In this document: positions 16,918 through 25,343 of the stretch, piece by piece
Layout: each line of letters begins with the position of its first letter
How positions within the stretch are numbered: position 1 is the stretch's first letter
Position numbers and translations under genes: made by a program
The notes under the pieces: model-generated
The model's database searches: none
Seen by the model: the letters and a program-made list of their open reading frames with translations, nothing else
Told to the model about the DNA's origin: nothing
Assembly (NCBI RefSeq): GCF_007830455.1
Contig: NZ_VLLB01000009.1
Coordinates: forward strand, 1 to 64,000
Direction of reading: 5' to 3'
Origin: Pseudoduganella lurida
GTDB taxonomy: Bacteria; Pseudomonadota; Gammaproteobacteria; Burkholderiales; Burkholderiaceae_D
DNA length: 64,000 nt

Positions 16918-18009
16918 TCACGGCAGGGATGGCGCAACCACGTTCAGGTCCGGCCGCTCGACCCAGCGGGCCAGTGCTTCCGCCATCCTTTCGCTCTCGC
17001 CGATGGCGAACATCCAGTCGCGGATGCGCGCCGCATGGTCCTGGCCGTAGTGGGGAAAATCGTTCCGGTCCGGCAGCTTGGCGTTCGGCAGGCGGGCGAT
17101 GAACGACGCCGACGGCGCGACGAGGACCAGGTTTTCCAGCATCGGATCGTGCGTGCCCGCACCGGCGCGCCGCCAGGGCAGCGACTTGTCCAGCCAGCCG
17201 GGCACGATGCGGTCGGTGAAGTGCGGATACAGCACCAGGCCTGGATCGCGCCAGTAGGGCAGGTGCAGGTGGTAGTCGACCAGGCCGCCGTCCCAGTAGG
17301 CGCCGGGCGGTGCGCCGGCGATGTCGTGCACGGCCTGCAGCACGAGCGGGATCGAGCCGGAGGCCAGCAGCGCGTCGCGCAGGTTGTCCGCGCCCAGCGC
17401 GACGAAGCGGGCCGGCAGCGCATCGAAGCGCTCGCGCAGCCAGCCGCTGTCATCCCGGGCGTCGTGGAACAGCACGCGTTCCAGCGCGCCGGCCAGCCGC
17501 GCCCGCGACACGGCATTGCCGGCGGCCGCCGCCAGGAAGCCGGCCAGCTCGCGCCAGCGCACGCCGCCCGCCTTCGCCAGCGGTCCGGTGCCGCGCGCCG
17601 TGATGGCCGTGACGCGGTGGCCGGGATGCGCCAGTACCTCGTGCGCATGACCGCCCAGCACCTCGTCGAGCAGGCCGCGCACGGTATTGCTCACGTAAGC
17701 GGCGCTGGGCTTGTCCGGATAGGTCTGGTGCGCGTAATGCCAGGCCAGGCGCTGGTGGCCGGCTACCGGATCGGCCATTGCCGACACGGCCATGCGCCAG
17801 GCGCCGATCGAAGCGCCGATCAGGCGGCGCTCGCGCGGCGCGCCGGGCAGCCACGCGCCGAACAGCCACTGGTCGATGCCGTTCAGGATCAGGCCTTTCG
17901 GCCCGCCCGCCGCGGCGGGAAGGATGGCGATGTCGGCGGCGCTCAGGCCCTCTCTGGCGATGTGGGCGCGGGCGCGCGCGCCGAGGTGGATGGTGATCGG
18001 GGAGTCCAT
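16918..18009 (-). CDS. Patatin-like phospholipase family protein
   Basis: Probable acyl hydrolase with the patatin Ser-Asp dyad. The oxyanion loop is AAAGGPKGL, the nucleophile elbow is GASIGAW (GxSxG) and the dyad Asp is in YWDGGLVDYH. It has no signal peptide and no transmembrane helix, so a cytoplasmic or secreted-effector role cannot be separated. The ATG at 18009 gives 363 aa; the frame stays open for 27 further codons upstream without an obvious ribosome-binding site. It lies alone between a chemoreceptor and the RND efflux operon and starts next to a tandem-repeat tract. The substrate is not predictable. Confidence 0.82.
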   Translation of the reverse strand: MDSPITIHLGARARAHIAREGLSAADIAILPAAAGGPKGLILNGIDQWLFGAWLPGAPRERRLIGASIGAWRMAVSAMADPVAGHQRLAWHYAHQTYPDKPSAAYVSNTVRGLLDEVLGGHAHEVLAHPGHRVTAITARGTGPLAKAGGVRWRELAGFLAAAAGNAVSRARLAGALERVLFHDARDDSGWLRERFDALPARFVALGADNLRDALLASGSIPLVLQAVHDIAGAPPGAYWDGGLVDYHLHLPYWRDPGLVLYPHFTDRIVPGWLDKSLPWRRAGAGTHDPMLENLVLVAPSASFIARLPNAKLPDRNDFPHYGQDHAARIRDWMFAIGESERMAEALARWVERPDLNVVAPSLP

Positions 18010-18169
18010 GCCGGATTGTACGGGGACGGTGCCCGGTGCGGGGGACGGCTGCGCCAGGCGGCCAGCTTGTCGGCTGGCCCCGACGTCCAATTCGAAACAG
18101 CGCGCGCAGCTGGCGTCGGCGATGATCTTGCAGCCTGCGCCCGGCCCGATCTGCTGCCGGAGCCGAATT

Positions 18170-18320
18170 GGAAGGTGAATGAGAAGGTGAATGAGAAGGT
18201 GAGTTCGAAGCTGAAGGCGAAGCCGAAGCTGAAGCCAAAGCCGAAGCTGAAGCCAAAGCCGAAGCCGAAGCCGAATCCGAAGCCGAAGCCGAAGCTGAAG
18301 CCGAAGCTGAATCCGGAGCT
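18170..18320. repeat. Compound short tandem repeat (12-bp then 6-bp units)
   Basis: This tract fills most of the 333-bp gap between the patatin-like gene and the efflux operon. It starts with nearly three copies of the 12-mer gaaggtgaatga (18170-18203) and continues with about 19 units of the hexamer aagcYg (18208-18320). Read on the plus strand it would encode Lys-Pro/Lys-Leu dipeptides and on the minus strand Ser-Ala dipeptides, but neither reading has a start codon with a Shine-Dalgarno sequence. I therefore see no gene here. Confidence 0.8.
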
Positions 18321-18342
18321 AATCCGAAGCTGAATCCGCGCG

Positions 18343-19773
18343 CTACTTCAGGCCGCCGCCCAGCGCGCGGTACAGGTCCACGGCGTTGGTCGCGCGCAGC
18401 CGCCGTGCTTCCACCAGCTGCTGTTCGGCGCTGAACAGCTCGCGCTGGGCATCGAGCACGTCCAGCGAGCTGGCCACGCCGCTTTCGAAGCGCAAAGTGA
18501 GCAGCCGCAGCCGCTCGGCCTGCGCTTCCTGGATCGCGCGCTGGGCCGTCACCTGGTCGCCCAGGTAGGTGCGCGCCGCCAGCGCATCGGCCACTTCGCG
18601 GAAGGCGACCTGGATGGTGCGTTCGTAGTCGGCCACGGCGCTGTTCCGGCGCACCTCGGCCAGGTCGAGATTGGCGCGGTTGCGGCCCGCGTCGAACAGG
18701 GGCAGCACCAGCTGCGGCGTGAACGACCACGTGTCGCCCCCGCTGTCGAACAGCTGGGAGAAGGCCGGGCTGGCGCTGCCGAAGGCCGCCGTCAGCGCGA
18801 TGCGGGGGAAGAAGGCCGCGCGCGCCGCGCCGATATTGGCGTTGGCGGCCCGCAGCCGCTGCTCGGCGGCGCGGATGTCCGGGCGGCGCGCCAGCAGTGC
18901 CGAGGGCAGGCCGGCGGGCAGGGCACTCATCGCGTCGAGTCGGGCGTCGTCCGGCAAGGTATCTCCCGCCGCGTCACCGGCCTGCTGCGGCGCGGGCGCA
19001 CCCGCCAGCAAGGTCAGCGCATTGGCGGCCTGTGCGCGCTGCCGCGCCAGCGCCAGGGCCGATGCGCGCGCCGTCTCCATCAGCGTTTCGTTCGAGCGCA
19101 CGTCCAGCAGCGACGAGGCACCTGCGTCGAGCCGCTGGCGCGTCAGGTCGAAGGTGCGGCGGCGTGCCTCGTAGGTGCGCTGGGCCAGCGCCAGTTGCGC
19201 GGCATAGGCGCGCTCGGTGAACCAGGCGTTCGCCACTTCCGCCACGAGGCCGATCTGCGCGGCCTGGCGCGCTTCGTCGGTGGCGAGGTAGCTGGCCAGT
19301 GCCGCCGCGGACAGGCTGCGCACGCGGCGCAGGTAATCGAGCTCGAACGCCGGCAGCGCCAGGCCCGCATCGAAGCGCTCGCCGACCACCGCCGCGCCGG
19401 TACCCGTGGCGAACGCCGGCGTGCGGGCGCGCGTGCCGGACAGCGTGGCATCCAGGTGCGGCAGCAGATCCGCCCGGGCGATGCGGTAGGTGGCGCGCGC
19501 TTCGTCGATGCGCAGCGCGGCCAGGCGCAGGTCGCGGTTGTTGGCCAGCGCCGTCTCGATCAGGTTCTGCAGCGGCGGCTCCGGGAAGAAGTCGCGCCAC
19601 GCCGTGTCGGCCGCGGGCAGGTCGGATGCCACGGCGGGTGCGCCGCTGCCATCGGCGGTGGCGTCATTGACGGGATAGGTGGGCGCGACGGGTGCGGCAG
19701 GGCGCTCGTAGTGCGGCATCAACGAGCATGCCGACAGCAGCACCGCCGCAACCAGAGGCAGGCAGCGCTTCAT
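18343..19773 (-). CDS. RND efflux outer-membrane lipoprotein (NodT/OprM family)
   Basis: Outer-membrane channel of a tripartite efflux pump, 476 aa. The lipoprotein signal ends LLSACS, with Cys at about residue 16. Two internal OEP repeats follow, including RADLLPHLDATLS, LPSALLARRPDIRAAEQRLRAAN and the C-terminal repeat ending ATNAVDLYRALGGG. The ATG overlaps the stop of the upstream RND gene (ATGA) and a GGAGG lies 7 nt before it, so translation is coupled. It is the last gene of the adaptor-pump-channel operon. Confidence 0.93.
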   Translation of the reverse strand: MKRCLPLVAAVLLSACSLMPHYERPAAPVAPTYPVNDATADGSGAPAVASDLPAADTAWRDFFPEPPLQNLIETALANNRDLRLAALRIDEARATYRIARADLLPHLDATLSGTRARTPAFATGTGAAVVGERFDAGLALPAFELDYLRRVRSLSAAALASYLATDEARQAAQIGLVAEVANAWFTERAYAAQLALAQRTYEARRRTFDLTRQRLDAGASSLLDVRSNETLMETARASALALARQRAQAANALTLLAGAPAPQQAGDAAGDTLPDDARLDAMSALPAGLPSALLARRPDIRAAEQRLRAANANIGAARAAFFPRIALTAAFGSASPAFSQLFDSGGDTWSFTPQLVLPLFDAGRNRANLDLAEVRRNSAVADYERTIQVAFREVADALAARTYLGDQVTAQRAIQEAQAERLRLLTLRFESGVASSLDVLDAQRELFSAEQQLVEARRLRATNAVDLYRALGGGLK

Positions 19774-22700
19774 GATCCGGCCTCCGGCTGGTCCAGCTGG
19801 TGCGCCGCCAGCCGCCGCTGCCGCTCGCTGCCATGGAACAGCCGGCGCACGACGACGAAGAACACGGGCACCAGGAACACGGCCAGCACGGTGGCCGTGA
19901 TCATGCCGCCCATCACGCCGGTGCCGATGGCGCGCTGGCTGGCCGAGCCGGCGCCGCTGGCCACCACCAGCGGCAGCACGCCGAGGATGAACGCCAGCGA
20001 CGTCATGATGATCGGCCGGAAGCGCAGGTGCACCGCTTCCAGGGTGGCCTCGATGGCGGTCTTGCCCTGTGCCTGCAGGTCCTTGGCGAACTCGATGATC
20101 AGGATGGCGTTCTTGGCCGACAGCCCGATGATGGCGATCAGGCCCACCTTGAAGTAGACGTCGTTCGGCAGGTCGCGCAGGTGTGCGCCGAGCAGTGCAC
20201 CCAGCACGCCCAGTGGCACGACCAGCAGCACGGAAATCGGAATCGAGCTGCTTTCGTACAGCGCCGCCAGCACCAGGAACGCCGCCAGCAGCGACAGGGC
20301 GAACAGCATCGGCGCCTGCGCGCCCGAGGTGCGCTCTTCCAGCGACTGGCCGGTCCAGTCGATGCCGAAGCCGGGCGGCAGCTGGCCGGCCAGCCGCTCC
20401 AGTTCCGCCATCGCTTCGCCGGTGCTGTAGCCCGGTGCCGCATCGCCCGTCAGGCGGATCGCCGGATAGCCGTTGTAGCGCACCAGCTGCACGGGACCGT
20501 TGATCCAGCTGGTGGTGGCGAAGGCGGAGAAGGGCACCATATCGTTCGTGCCGGTTCCTGCTCCCGCTCCTGCACTCACTCCCGTGCCATTTCCCGTGTC
20601 CGTGCTGCGCACGTTCAGGCGCAGGATGTCTTCCGGCTGCATGCGCCGCGCCTGTTCGGCCTGCACGATCACGCGCTGCTGCCGGTTGCTGCTGTTGAAG
20701 TCGTTCACATACGAGGAGCCCAGTCCCGCCGACAGGGTGGCGTTGATGTCCGCGAAGGTGACGCCCAGCGCCTGCGCCTTGGCCCGGTCGATCTCCACCT
20801 GCAGCTGCGGCGCGTCTTCCAGCCCCTCGGGCCGCAAGCCGCGCAGCACCTTGCTCTGCCCGGCCAGGCCGAGCAGCTGGTTGCGTGCACTCACCAGCGC
20901 CGCGTGGCCCAGCGAGCTGCGGTCCTGCAGCCTTGCCGTGATGCCGGTGGCGTTGCCCAGCTCGCGGATCGGCGGCGGCGACAGGGGGAACACGATCGCA
21001 TCCGGAATGCCGGACAGCGCACCGAGTGCGCGGCCCGCCAGGTCGTCCGCCGCTTGGCCCCGGCCACGCTCGCCCCAGTCCTTCAGCGGAACAAATACCA
21101 GCCCGGCGTTCTGGCCGTTGCCGGAGAACGAAAAGCCGGCCACCGAGATCGTGCGGGCCACTTCCGGCTGCTCGCGAAAATAGGCTTCCACGCGCGCCAG
21201 CACGGCATCGGCCCGCGCGCGCGCGGCACCGGGCGGCAGCTGCACATTGGTGACGATGTAGCCCTGGTCCTCGTTGGGCAGGAAGGACGAGGGCAGCCGG
21301 ATGTACAGCCACGCCACCAGTGCCAGCAGCACGGCGAAGACCAGCATGAAGCGGCCGGTGCGCAGCAGGATCCTTGCCACCACGCCCTGGTAGCTGGTGG
21401 CGGTGGCGGCGAACTTGCGGTTGAACCAGCTAAAGAAGCGCCAGCCGAAGAAGCCGCGCTTTTCCACGTGGTGGCCGGCCTGCACGGGCTTGAGGATCGT
21501 CGCGCACAGGGCCGGCGTGAGCGTCAGCGCCATCAGCGCCGAGAAGGCCATGGCGGCCACCATCGACAGCGAGAACTGCCGGTAGATCGCGCCCACCGCG
21601 CCGCCGAAGAAGGCCATCGGCACGAACACGGCGATCAGCACGAGCGTGATGCCGATGATGGCACCGGTGATCTGCGACATGGCCTTGCGCGTGGCATCGC
21701 GCGGCGACAATCCCTCCTCGCTCATGATGCGCTCGACGTTCTCGACGACGACGATGGCATCGTCGACCAGGATGCCGATGGCCAGCACCATGCCGAACAT
21801 CGTCAGCACGTTGATCGAATAGCCGAACACCTGCATCGCCGCGAACGTGCCCATCAGCGCCACCGGCACCACGATGGTGGGAATGATCGTGTAGCGCAGG
21901 TTCTGCAGGAACAGGTACATGACGAGGAACACCAGCAGCACGGCTTCCAGCAGCGTCTTGACCACTTCCTCGATGGAGATGCGCACGAAGCGGGACGTGT
22001 CGTACGGCACCGTGTACGCCAGCCCGGGCGGGAAGTACTTCTGCAGCTCGTCCATGCGGTCGCGCACGAGGTTGGCCGTGGCCAGTGCATTGCCGGTCAG
22101 GGACTGCTGCACGGCGATCGCCACGAAGGGCTTGCCGGACAGGCGCGCGCTGATGTTGTAGTTGGCGCCGCCCAGTTCCAGCCGCGCCACGTCGGCCAGC
22201 CGCACGGCGGAACCGTCCGGGTTCGCGCGCAGCACGATGCGGGCGAACTCGGCAAGCGACGTGAGCTGCCCCGTCACCACCACCGGCGCCTGGTAGGTTT
22301 GCGAGCTGGGGCTGGGCAGGTCGCCGATCGTGCCGGACGTGACCTGGGCGTTCTGCGCACGGATCGCCGCCGTCACGTCGCTCATGTTGAGCCGGTAGCC
22401 GGTGAGCCTGTTCGGGTCGACCCACACGCGCAGCGCCCGCTCGGTGCCGAACAACTGCGCCTGGCCCACGCCGGGAATGCGCTTGATCTCGTTGACGACG
22501 TTGCGCGCCATGTAGTCGCCGATCGCCGTCGGATCCATCCTTCCGTCCGTCGAATACAGGCCCACGAACATGAGGATGTTCGAGCGCGCCTTGTTCACCT
22601 GCACCCCCTGCTGCGTGACAGCCTGCGGCAGCCGCGATTCCACGCGCTTGATGCGGTTCTGCACATCGACGGCGGCAATGTCCGGATTGGTGCCGGGGAT

Positions 22701-22982
22701 GAAGGTGACGGTGATCGTCACGCCGCCCGTGGCATTGCTCTCCGATTCCACGTACTGCAGGCCCTCGGCGCCGTTCATCTCCTGTTCGATGACGCTGGTG
22801 ACGGCATCGTCCAGCACCTGCGCGGTGGCGCCAGGATAGGTGGCCGTGACGACGATCGACGGCGGCGCGATCGTGGGATATTGCGCCACGGGCAGCACGG
22901 TAATCGCCAGCACGCCGCCCAGCAGGATGAACAGCGCGATGACCCAGGCGAACACGGGCCGGTCGATGAAGAAGCGCGGCAT
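19770..22982 (-). CDS. RND multidrug efflux transporter, AcrB/MexB (HAE-1) family
   Basis: Proton-driven inner-membrane pump of 1070 aa that moves amphiphilic drugs from periplasm and membrane to the outer-membrane channel. It begins MPRFFIDRPVFAWVIALFI, typical of AcrB proteins, and has the expected twelve transmembrane helices; helix 4 retains the proton-relay aspartates in GILVDDAIVVVENVER. A low-complexity Gly/Ala/Thr insertion (SAGAGAGTGTN, near residue 800) sits before MVPFSAF, where AcrB has a short turn; it is encoded by short DNA repeats. The ATG directly abuts the adaptor's stop. No local regulator gene is adjacent. Confidence 0.95.
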   Translation of the reverse strand: MPRFFIDRPVFAWVIALFILLGGVLAITVLPVAQYPTIAPPSIVVTATYPGATAQVLDDAVTSVIEQEMNGAEGLQYVESESNATGGVTITVTFIPGTNPDIAAVDVQNRIKRVESRLPQAVTQQGVQVNKARSNILMFVGLYSTDGRMDPTAIGDYMARNVVNEIKRIPGVGQAQLFGTERALRVWVDPNRLTGYRLNMSDVTAAIRAQNAQVTSGTIGDLPSPSSQTYQAPVVVTGQLTSLAEFARIVLRANPDGSAVRLADVARLELGGANYNISARLSGKPFVAIAVQQSLTGNALATANLVRDRMDELQKYFPPGLAYTVPYDTSRFVRISIEEVVKTLLEAVLLVFLVMYLFLQNLRYTIIPTIVVPVALMGTFAAMQVFGYSINVLTMFGMVLAIGILVDDAIVVVENVERIMSEEGLSPRDATRKAMSQITGAIIGITLVLIAVFVPMAFFGGAVGAIYRQFSLSMVAAMAFSALMALTLTPALCATILKPVQAGHHVEKRGFFGWRFFSWFNRKFAATATSYQGVVARILLRTGRFMLVFAVLLALVAWLYIRLPSSFLPNEDQGYIVTNVQLPPGAARARADAVLARVEAYFREQPEVARTISVAGFSFSGNGQNAGLVFVPLKDWGERGRGQAADDLAGRALGALSGIPDAIVFPLSPPPIRELGNATGITARLQDRSSLGHAALVSARNQLLGLAGQSKVLRGLRPEGLEDAPQLQVEIDRAKAQALGVTFADINATLSAGLGSSYVNDFNSSNRQQRVIVQAEQARRMQPEDILRLNVRSTDTGNGTGVSAGAGAGTGTNDMVPFSAFATTSWINGPVQLVRYNGYPAIRLTGDAAPGYSTGEAMAELERLAGQLPPGFGIDWTGQSLEERTSGAQAPMLFALSLLAAFLVLAALYESSSIPISVLLVVPLGVLGALLGAHLRDLPNDVYFKVGLIAIIGLSAKNAILIIEFAKDLQAQGKTAIEATLEAVHLRFRPIIMTSLAFILGVLPLVVASGAGSASQRAIGTGVMGGMITATVLAVFLVPVFFVVVRRLFHGSERQRRLAAHQLDQPEAGS

Positions 22983-24143
22983 CTAGGCCCCCGCCGGTCT
23001 GGCTGATGAAGGCGGGGGCTGCCACGGCTGCGGCTTGACGGGCGCGCCCGGCTTGGCCTTCTGGAAGCCCTCCACGATGATGCGCTCGCCGCCCTTCAGG
23101 CCGCTGCTGACGATCCAGCGGTTGCCGCTGGCCGCCTCCGCCTGCACGGGCTGCGCCACCACCTTGTTGTCCGCCCCGACGATCATCACGGACGCGCCCT
23201 CCGCACCGCGCACGATGGCCTGCTGCGGCACGGTGATGGCCTTCTCGTCGATACCCCGTTCCAGCCGGGCGCGCACGTACATGCCGGGCAGCAGGGTGCG
23301 CCCCGGATTGGGCAGCTCGGCGCGCAGCGACACGGTGCCCGTGCTTTCGTCCACGGAAGCATCGGCAAACAGCAGCTTGCCCGCCTGCGGATAGGCCTCG
23401 CCCGATTCCAGCACCACCGTCACCCGCGCACCATCCTTGCCGGCGCTTTTCAGGCGGCCGCTGGCCAGCGCCTGGCGCAGCTGCTGCAGCTCGGTGGACG
23501 ATTGCGTGACTGTCACGTAGATCGGATCGAGCTGCTGCACCAGCGCCATCGGCGTAGCTTCGCCCTGGCCGACCAGCGCCCCTTCCGTGACGAGCGCGCG
23601 GCCCACGCGGCCGGCGATGGGCGCCGTCACCGTGGCATAGCCGAGCGTGAGCCCGGCCGTCCGGCGCGCCGCGCGGGCCGTGGCCAGGTCGGCGGCCGAC
23701 TGCTGCTGCGCCGCCACGGCATCGTCGTATTCCTGCTGGCTGACGGCCTGCGCGGCCAGCAGGGGCTTGTAGCGGCGCTCGCGGATCTGGGCCAGCGTGA
23801 GGTTGGCCTGGGCCCGCTGGATGGCCGCCTCGGCGCTCGCCACATTGGCCTGGAACTCGGCCGGATCGATGCGGAACAGCACCTGGCCGGCCTTCACGTC
23901 CGACCCTTCCTCGAACACGCGCTTCAGGACGATGCCAGGCGTGCGCGCGCGCACCTGCGCCACCCGGTAGGCTTCCACCCGGCCCGGCAGTTCATCGGTC
24001 ACGGCGACCGCGGCGGCGGCTACCGTGATGACGGAGACGGTGGGTGGCGGTGGCGGGGGCGGCGCCGCTTCCTTCCTGCCGCAGCCGCTCAACGTGGCAG
24101 CGGCAGCGGCGGCGCAGACAGCGGGGAACAGGGCCAATCTCAT
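22983..24143 (-). CDS. RND efflux periplasmic adaptor (membrane fusion protein)
   Basis: Periplasmic adaptor linking pump and outer-membrane channel, 386 aa. The lipoprotein signal ends in LSGCG; a proline run follows, then the barrel-sandwich and alpha-hairpin region (GRVEAYRVAQVRARTPGIV, FRIDPAEFQANVASAEAAI) and the beta-barrel with VTAPIAGRVGRALVTEGALV. ATG 24143 is preferred over the preceding TTG because AGGAGG stands 5 nt before it. It is the first gene of the operon. Substrate range cannot be read from the sequence. Confidence 0.94.
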   Translation of the reverse strand: MRLALFPAVCAAAAAATLSGCGRKEAAPPPPPPPTVSVITVAAAAVAVTDELPGRVEAYRVAQVRARTPGIVLKRVFEEGSDVKAGQVLFRIDPAEFQANVASAEAAIQRAQANLTLAQIRERRYKPLLAAQAVSQQEYDDAVAAQQQSAADLATARAARRTAGLTLGYATVTAPIAGRVGRALVTEGALVGQGEATPMALVQQLDPIYVTVTQSSTELQQLRQALASGRLKSAGKDGARVTVVLESGEAYPQAGKLLFADASVDESTGTVSLRAELPNPGRTLLPGMYVRARLERGIDEKAITVPQQAIVRGAEGASVMIVGADNKVVAQPVQAEAASGNRWIVSSGLKGGERIIVEGFQKAKPGAPVKPQPWQPPPSSARPAGA

Positions 24144-24251
24144 CAATGCCTCCTGCGGAAAGGGAAGGCGGGCGGATGCGGGCGAAGTAAAAGATTGTAT
24201 ATCAGCTAATGCGACAAATGGTTTCGGCGTGACGATAAATCAGGTGGCGAT

Positions 24252-24275
24252 AAAAAAGGGAGCCGCAGCTCCCTC
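24252..24275 (-). terminator. Rho-independent terminator of tal
   Basis: On the minus strand AGGGAGC-TGCG-GCTCCCT is followed by a run of T residues (plus-strand A tract at 24252-24257). It lies about 27 bp beyond the transaldolase stop codon. Confidence 0.85.
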
Positions 24276-24301
24276 GATGGACAACCACACTGCGCCGTGG
24301 T

Positions 24302-25231
24302 TCAGCGCATGCCGGAAATAATCTGCTTGAGCTTGCCGGAATCGGCGCAGAACGCGCGGATGCCTTCGGCCAGCTTCTCGGTCGCCATCGCATCTTCGTT
24401 CAGCATGAAGCGGAAGGTTTTCTCGTCCACGCTCATCTTGGCAGCGGGGCCCGGATTGTCGGCGGACAGCTTGCGCTCCACGGGCTCGTTGCTGTCGGCC
24501 AGCTTCTGCAGCAGGTCCGGGCTGATGGTGAGCAGGTCGCAGCCGGCCAGTTCCAGGATCTGGCTGGTGTTGCGGAAGCTGGCGCCCATCACTTCGGTCT
24601 CGTAGCCGAACTTGCGGAAGTAGTTGTAGATGCGCTTGACGGACTGCACGCCCGGGTCTTCCGCACCCTGGTAGTCGATGCCGGTCTGCTTCTTGTGCCA
24701 GTCGTAGATGCGGCCCACGAACGGCGAGATCAGCTGCACGCCCGCCTCGGCGCAGGCGATCGCCTGCGGCAGCGAGAACAGCAGCGTCAGGTTACAGTGG
24801 ATCATTTCCTTCTCGAGGATCTCGGCGGCCTTGATGCCTTCCCAGGTGGAGGCGATCTTGATCAGCACGCGTTCGCGGTCGAAGCCGGCGTTCTCGTACA
24901 GGTCGATCAGCTCGCGGCCCTTGGCCACATTGGCCTCGACATCGAACGACAGGCGCGCATCGATCTCGGTGGAGACGCGGCCCGAGACGATCTTCAGGAT
25001 CTCGCCGCCGAACGCGATCAGCAGCTTGTCGATCACTTCGCCGGTGGAGGCGTTCGGGTTGTCGCGCACGGCCTTTTCCAGCAGCGGCCGGTACTCTTCC
25101 TTCTGCACCGCCTTCAGGATCAGCGACGGGTTGGTGGTCGCATCGCGCGGCGTGTAGGCCTGGATCGACTGGAAGTCGCCGGTGTCGGCCACGACCTTGG
25201 TGTACTGCTTCAGTTGTTCGAGTTGATTCAT
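24302..25231 (-). CDS. tal: Transaldolase
   Basis: Transfers the dihydroxyacetone unit from sedoheptulose-7-phosphate to glyceraldehyde-3-phosphate in the non-oxidative pentose-phosphate pathway. The 309-aa sequence begins MNQLEQLKQYTKVVADTGDF and contains DATTNPSLIL and the Schiff-base Lys (K125) in VLIKIASTWEGI, followed by NLTLLFSLPQA. The start matches the family; the open frame extends upstream through a Gln-Pro-Val repeat that is not family sequence. Together with rpiA, zwf and edd/eda in this window it supports an active pentose-phosphate/Entner-Doudoroff metabolism. It is divergent from dadA. Confidence 0.95.
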   Translation of the reverse strand: MNQLEQLKQYTKVVADTGDFQSIQAYTPRDATTNPSLILKAVQKEEYRPLLEKAVRDNPNASTGEVIDKLLIAFGGEILKIVSGRVSTEIDARLSFDVEANVAKGRELIDLYENAGFDRERVLIKIASTWEGIKAAEILEKEMIHCNLTLLFSLPQAIACAEAGVQLISPFVGRIYDWHKKQTGIDYQGAEDPGVQSVKRIYNYFRKFGYETEVMGASFRNTSQILELAGCDLLTISPDLLQKLADSNEPVERKLSADNPGPAAKMSVDEKTFRFMLNEDAMATEKLAEGIRAFCADSGKLKQIISGMR

Positions 25232-25241
25232 GACGGGAGCG

Positions 25242-25278
25242 CAGAAGAGCGGTTGAACTGGTTGAACGGGTTGAACAG
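25242..25278. repeat. Short 10-bp tandem repeat upstream of tal
   Basis: Three near-identical units of the form gttgaacNgg occur between the divergent starts of tal and dadA. The tract lies in the leader of tal and could affect the promoter or leader; no function is evident. Confidence 0.5.
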
Positions 25279-25343
25279 GCAAAAGCCTATTGTACCGAAT
25301 TGTTTCGGGTATCCTTGCGGCAATCTGCACAGACTTGTCACGC

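Noticed and set aside
18178..18333. Lys-Pro-rich histone-like protein encoded by the repeat tract
   Set aside because: The frame opens only as an antisense extension of the patatin-like gene and has no local start codon or ribosome-binding site.
19800..23006. Long open frame of 1068 codons on the plus strand, antisense to the RND pump
   Set aside because: It is a composition shadow: His/Arg/Gln-rich with no domain, lying opposite a clear AcrB-family gene.
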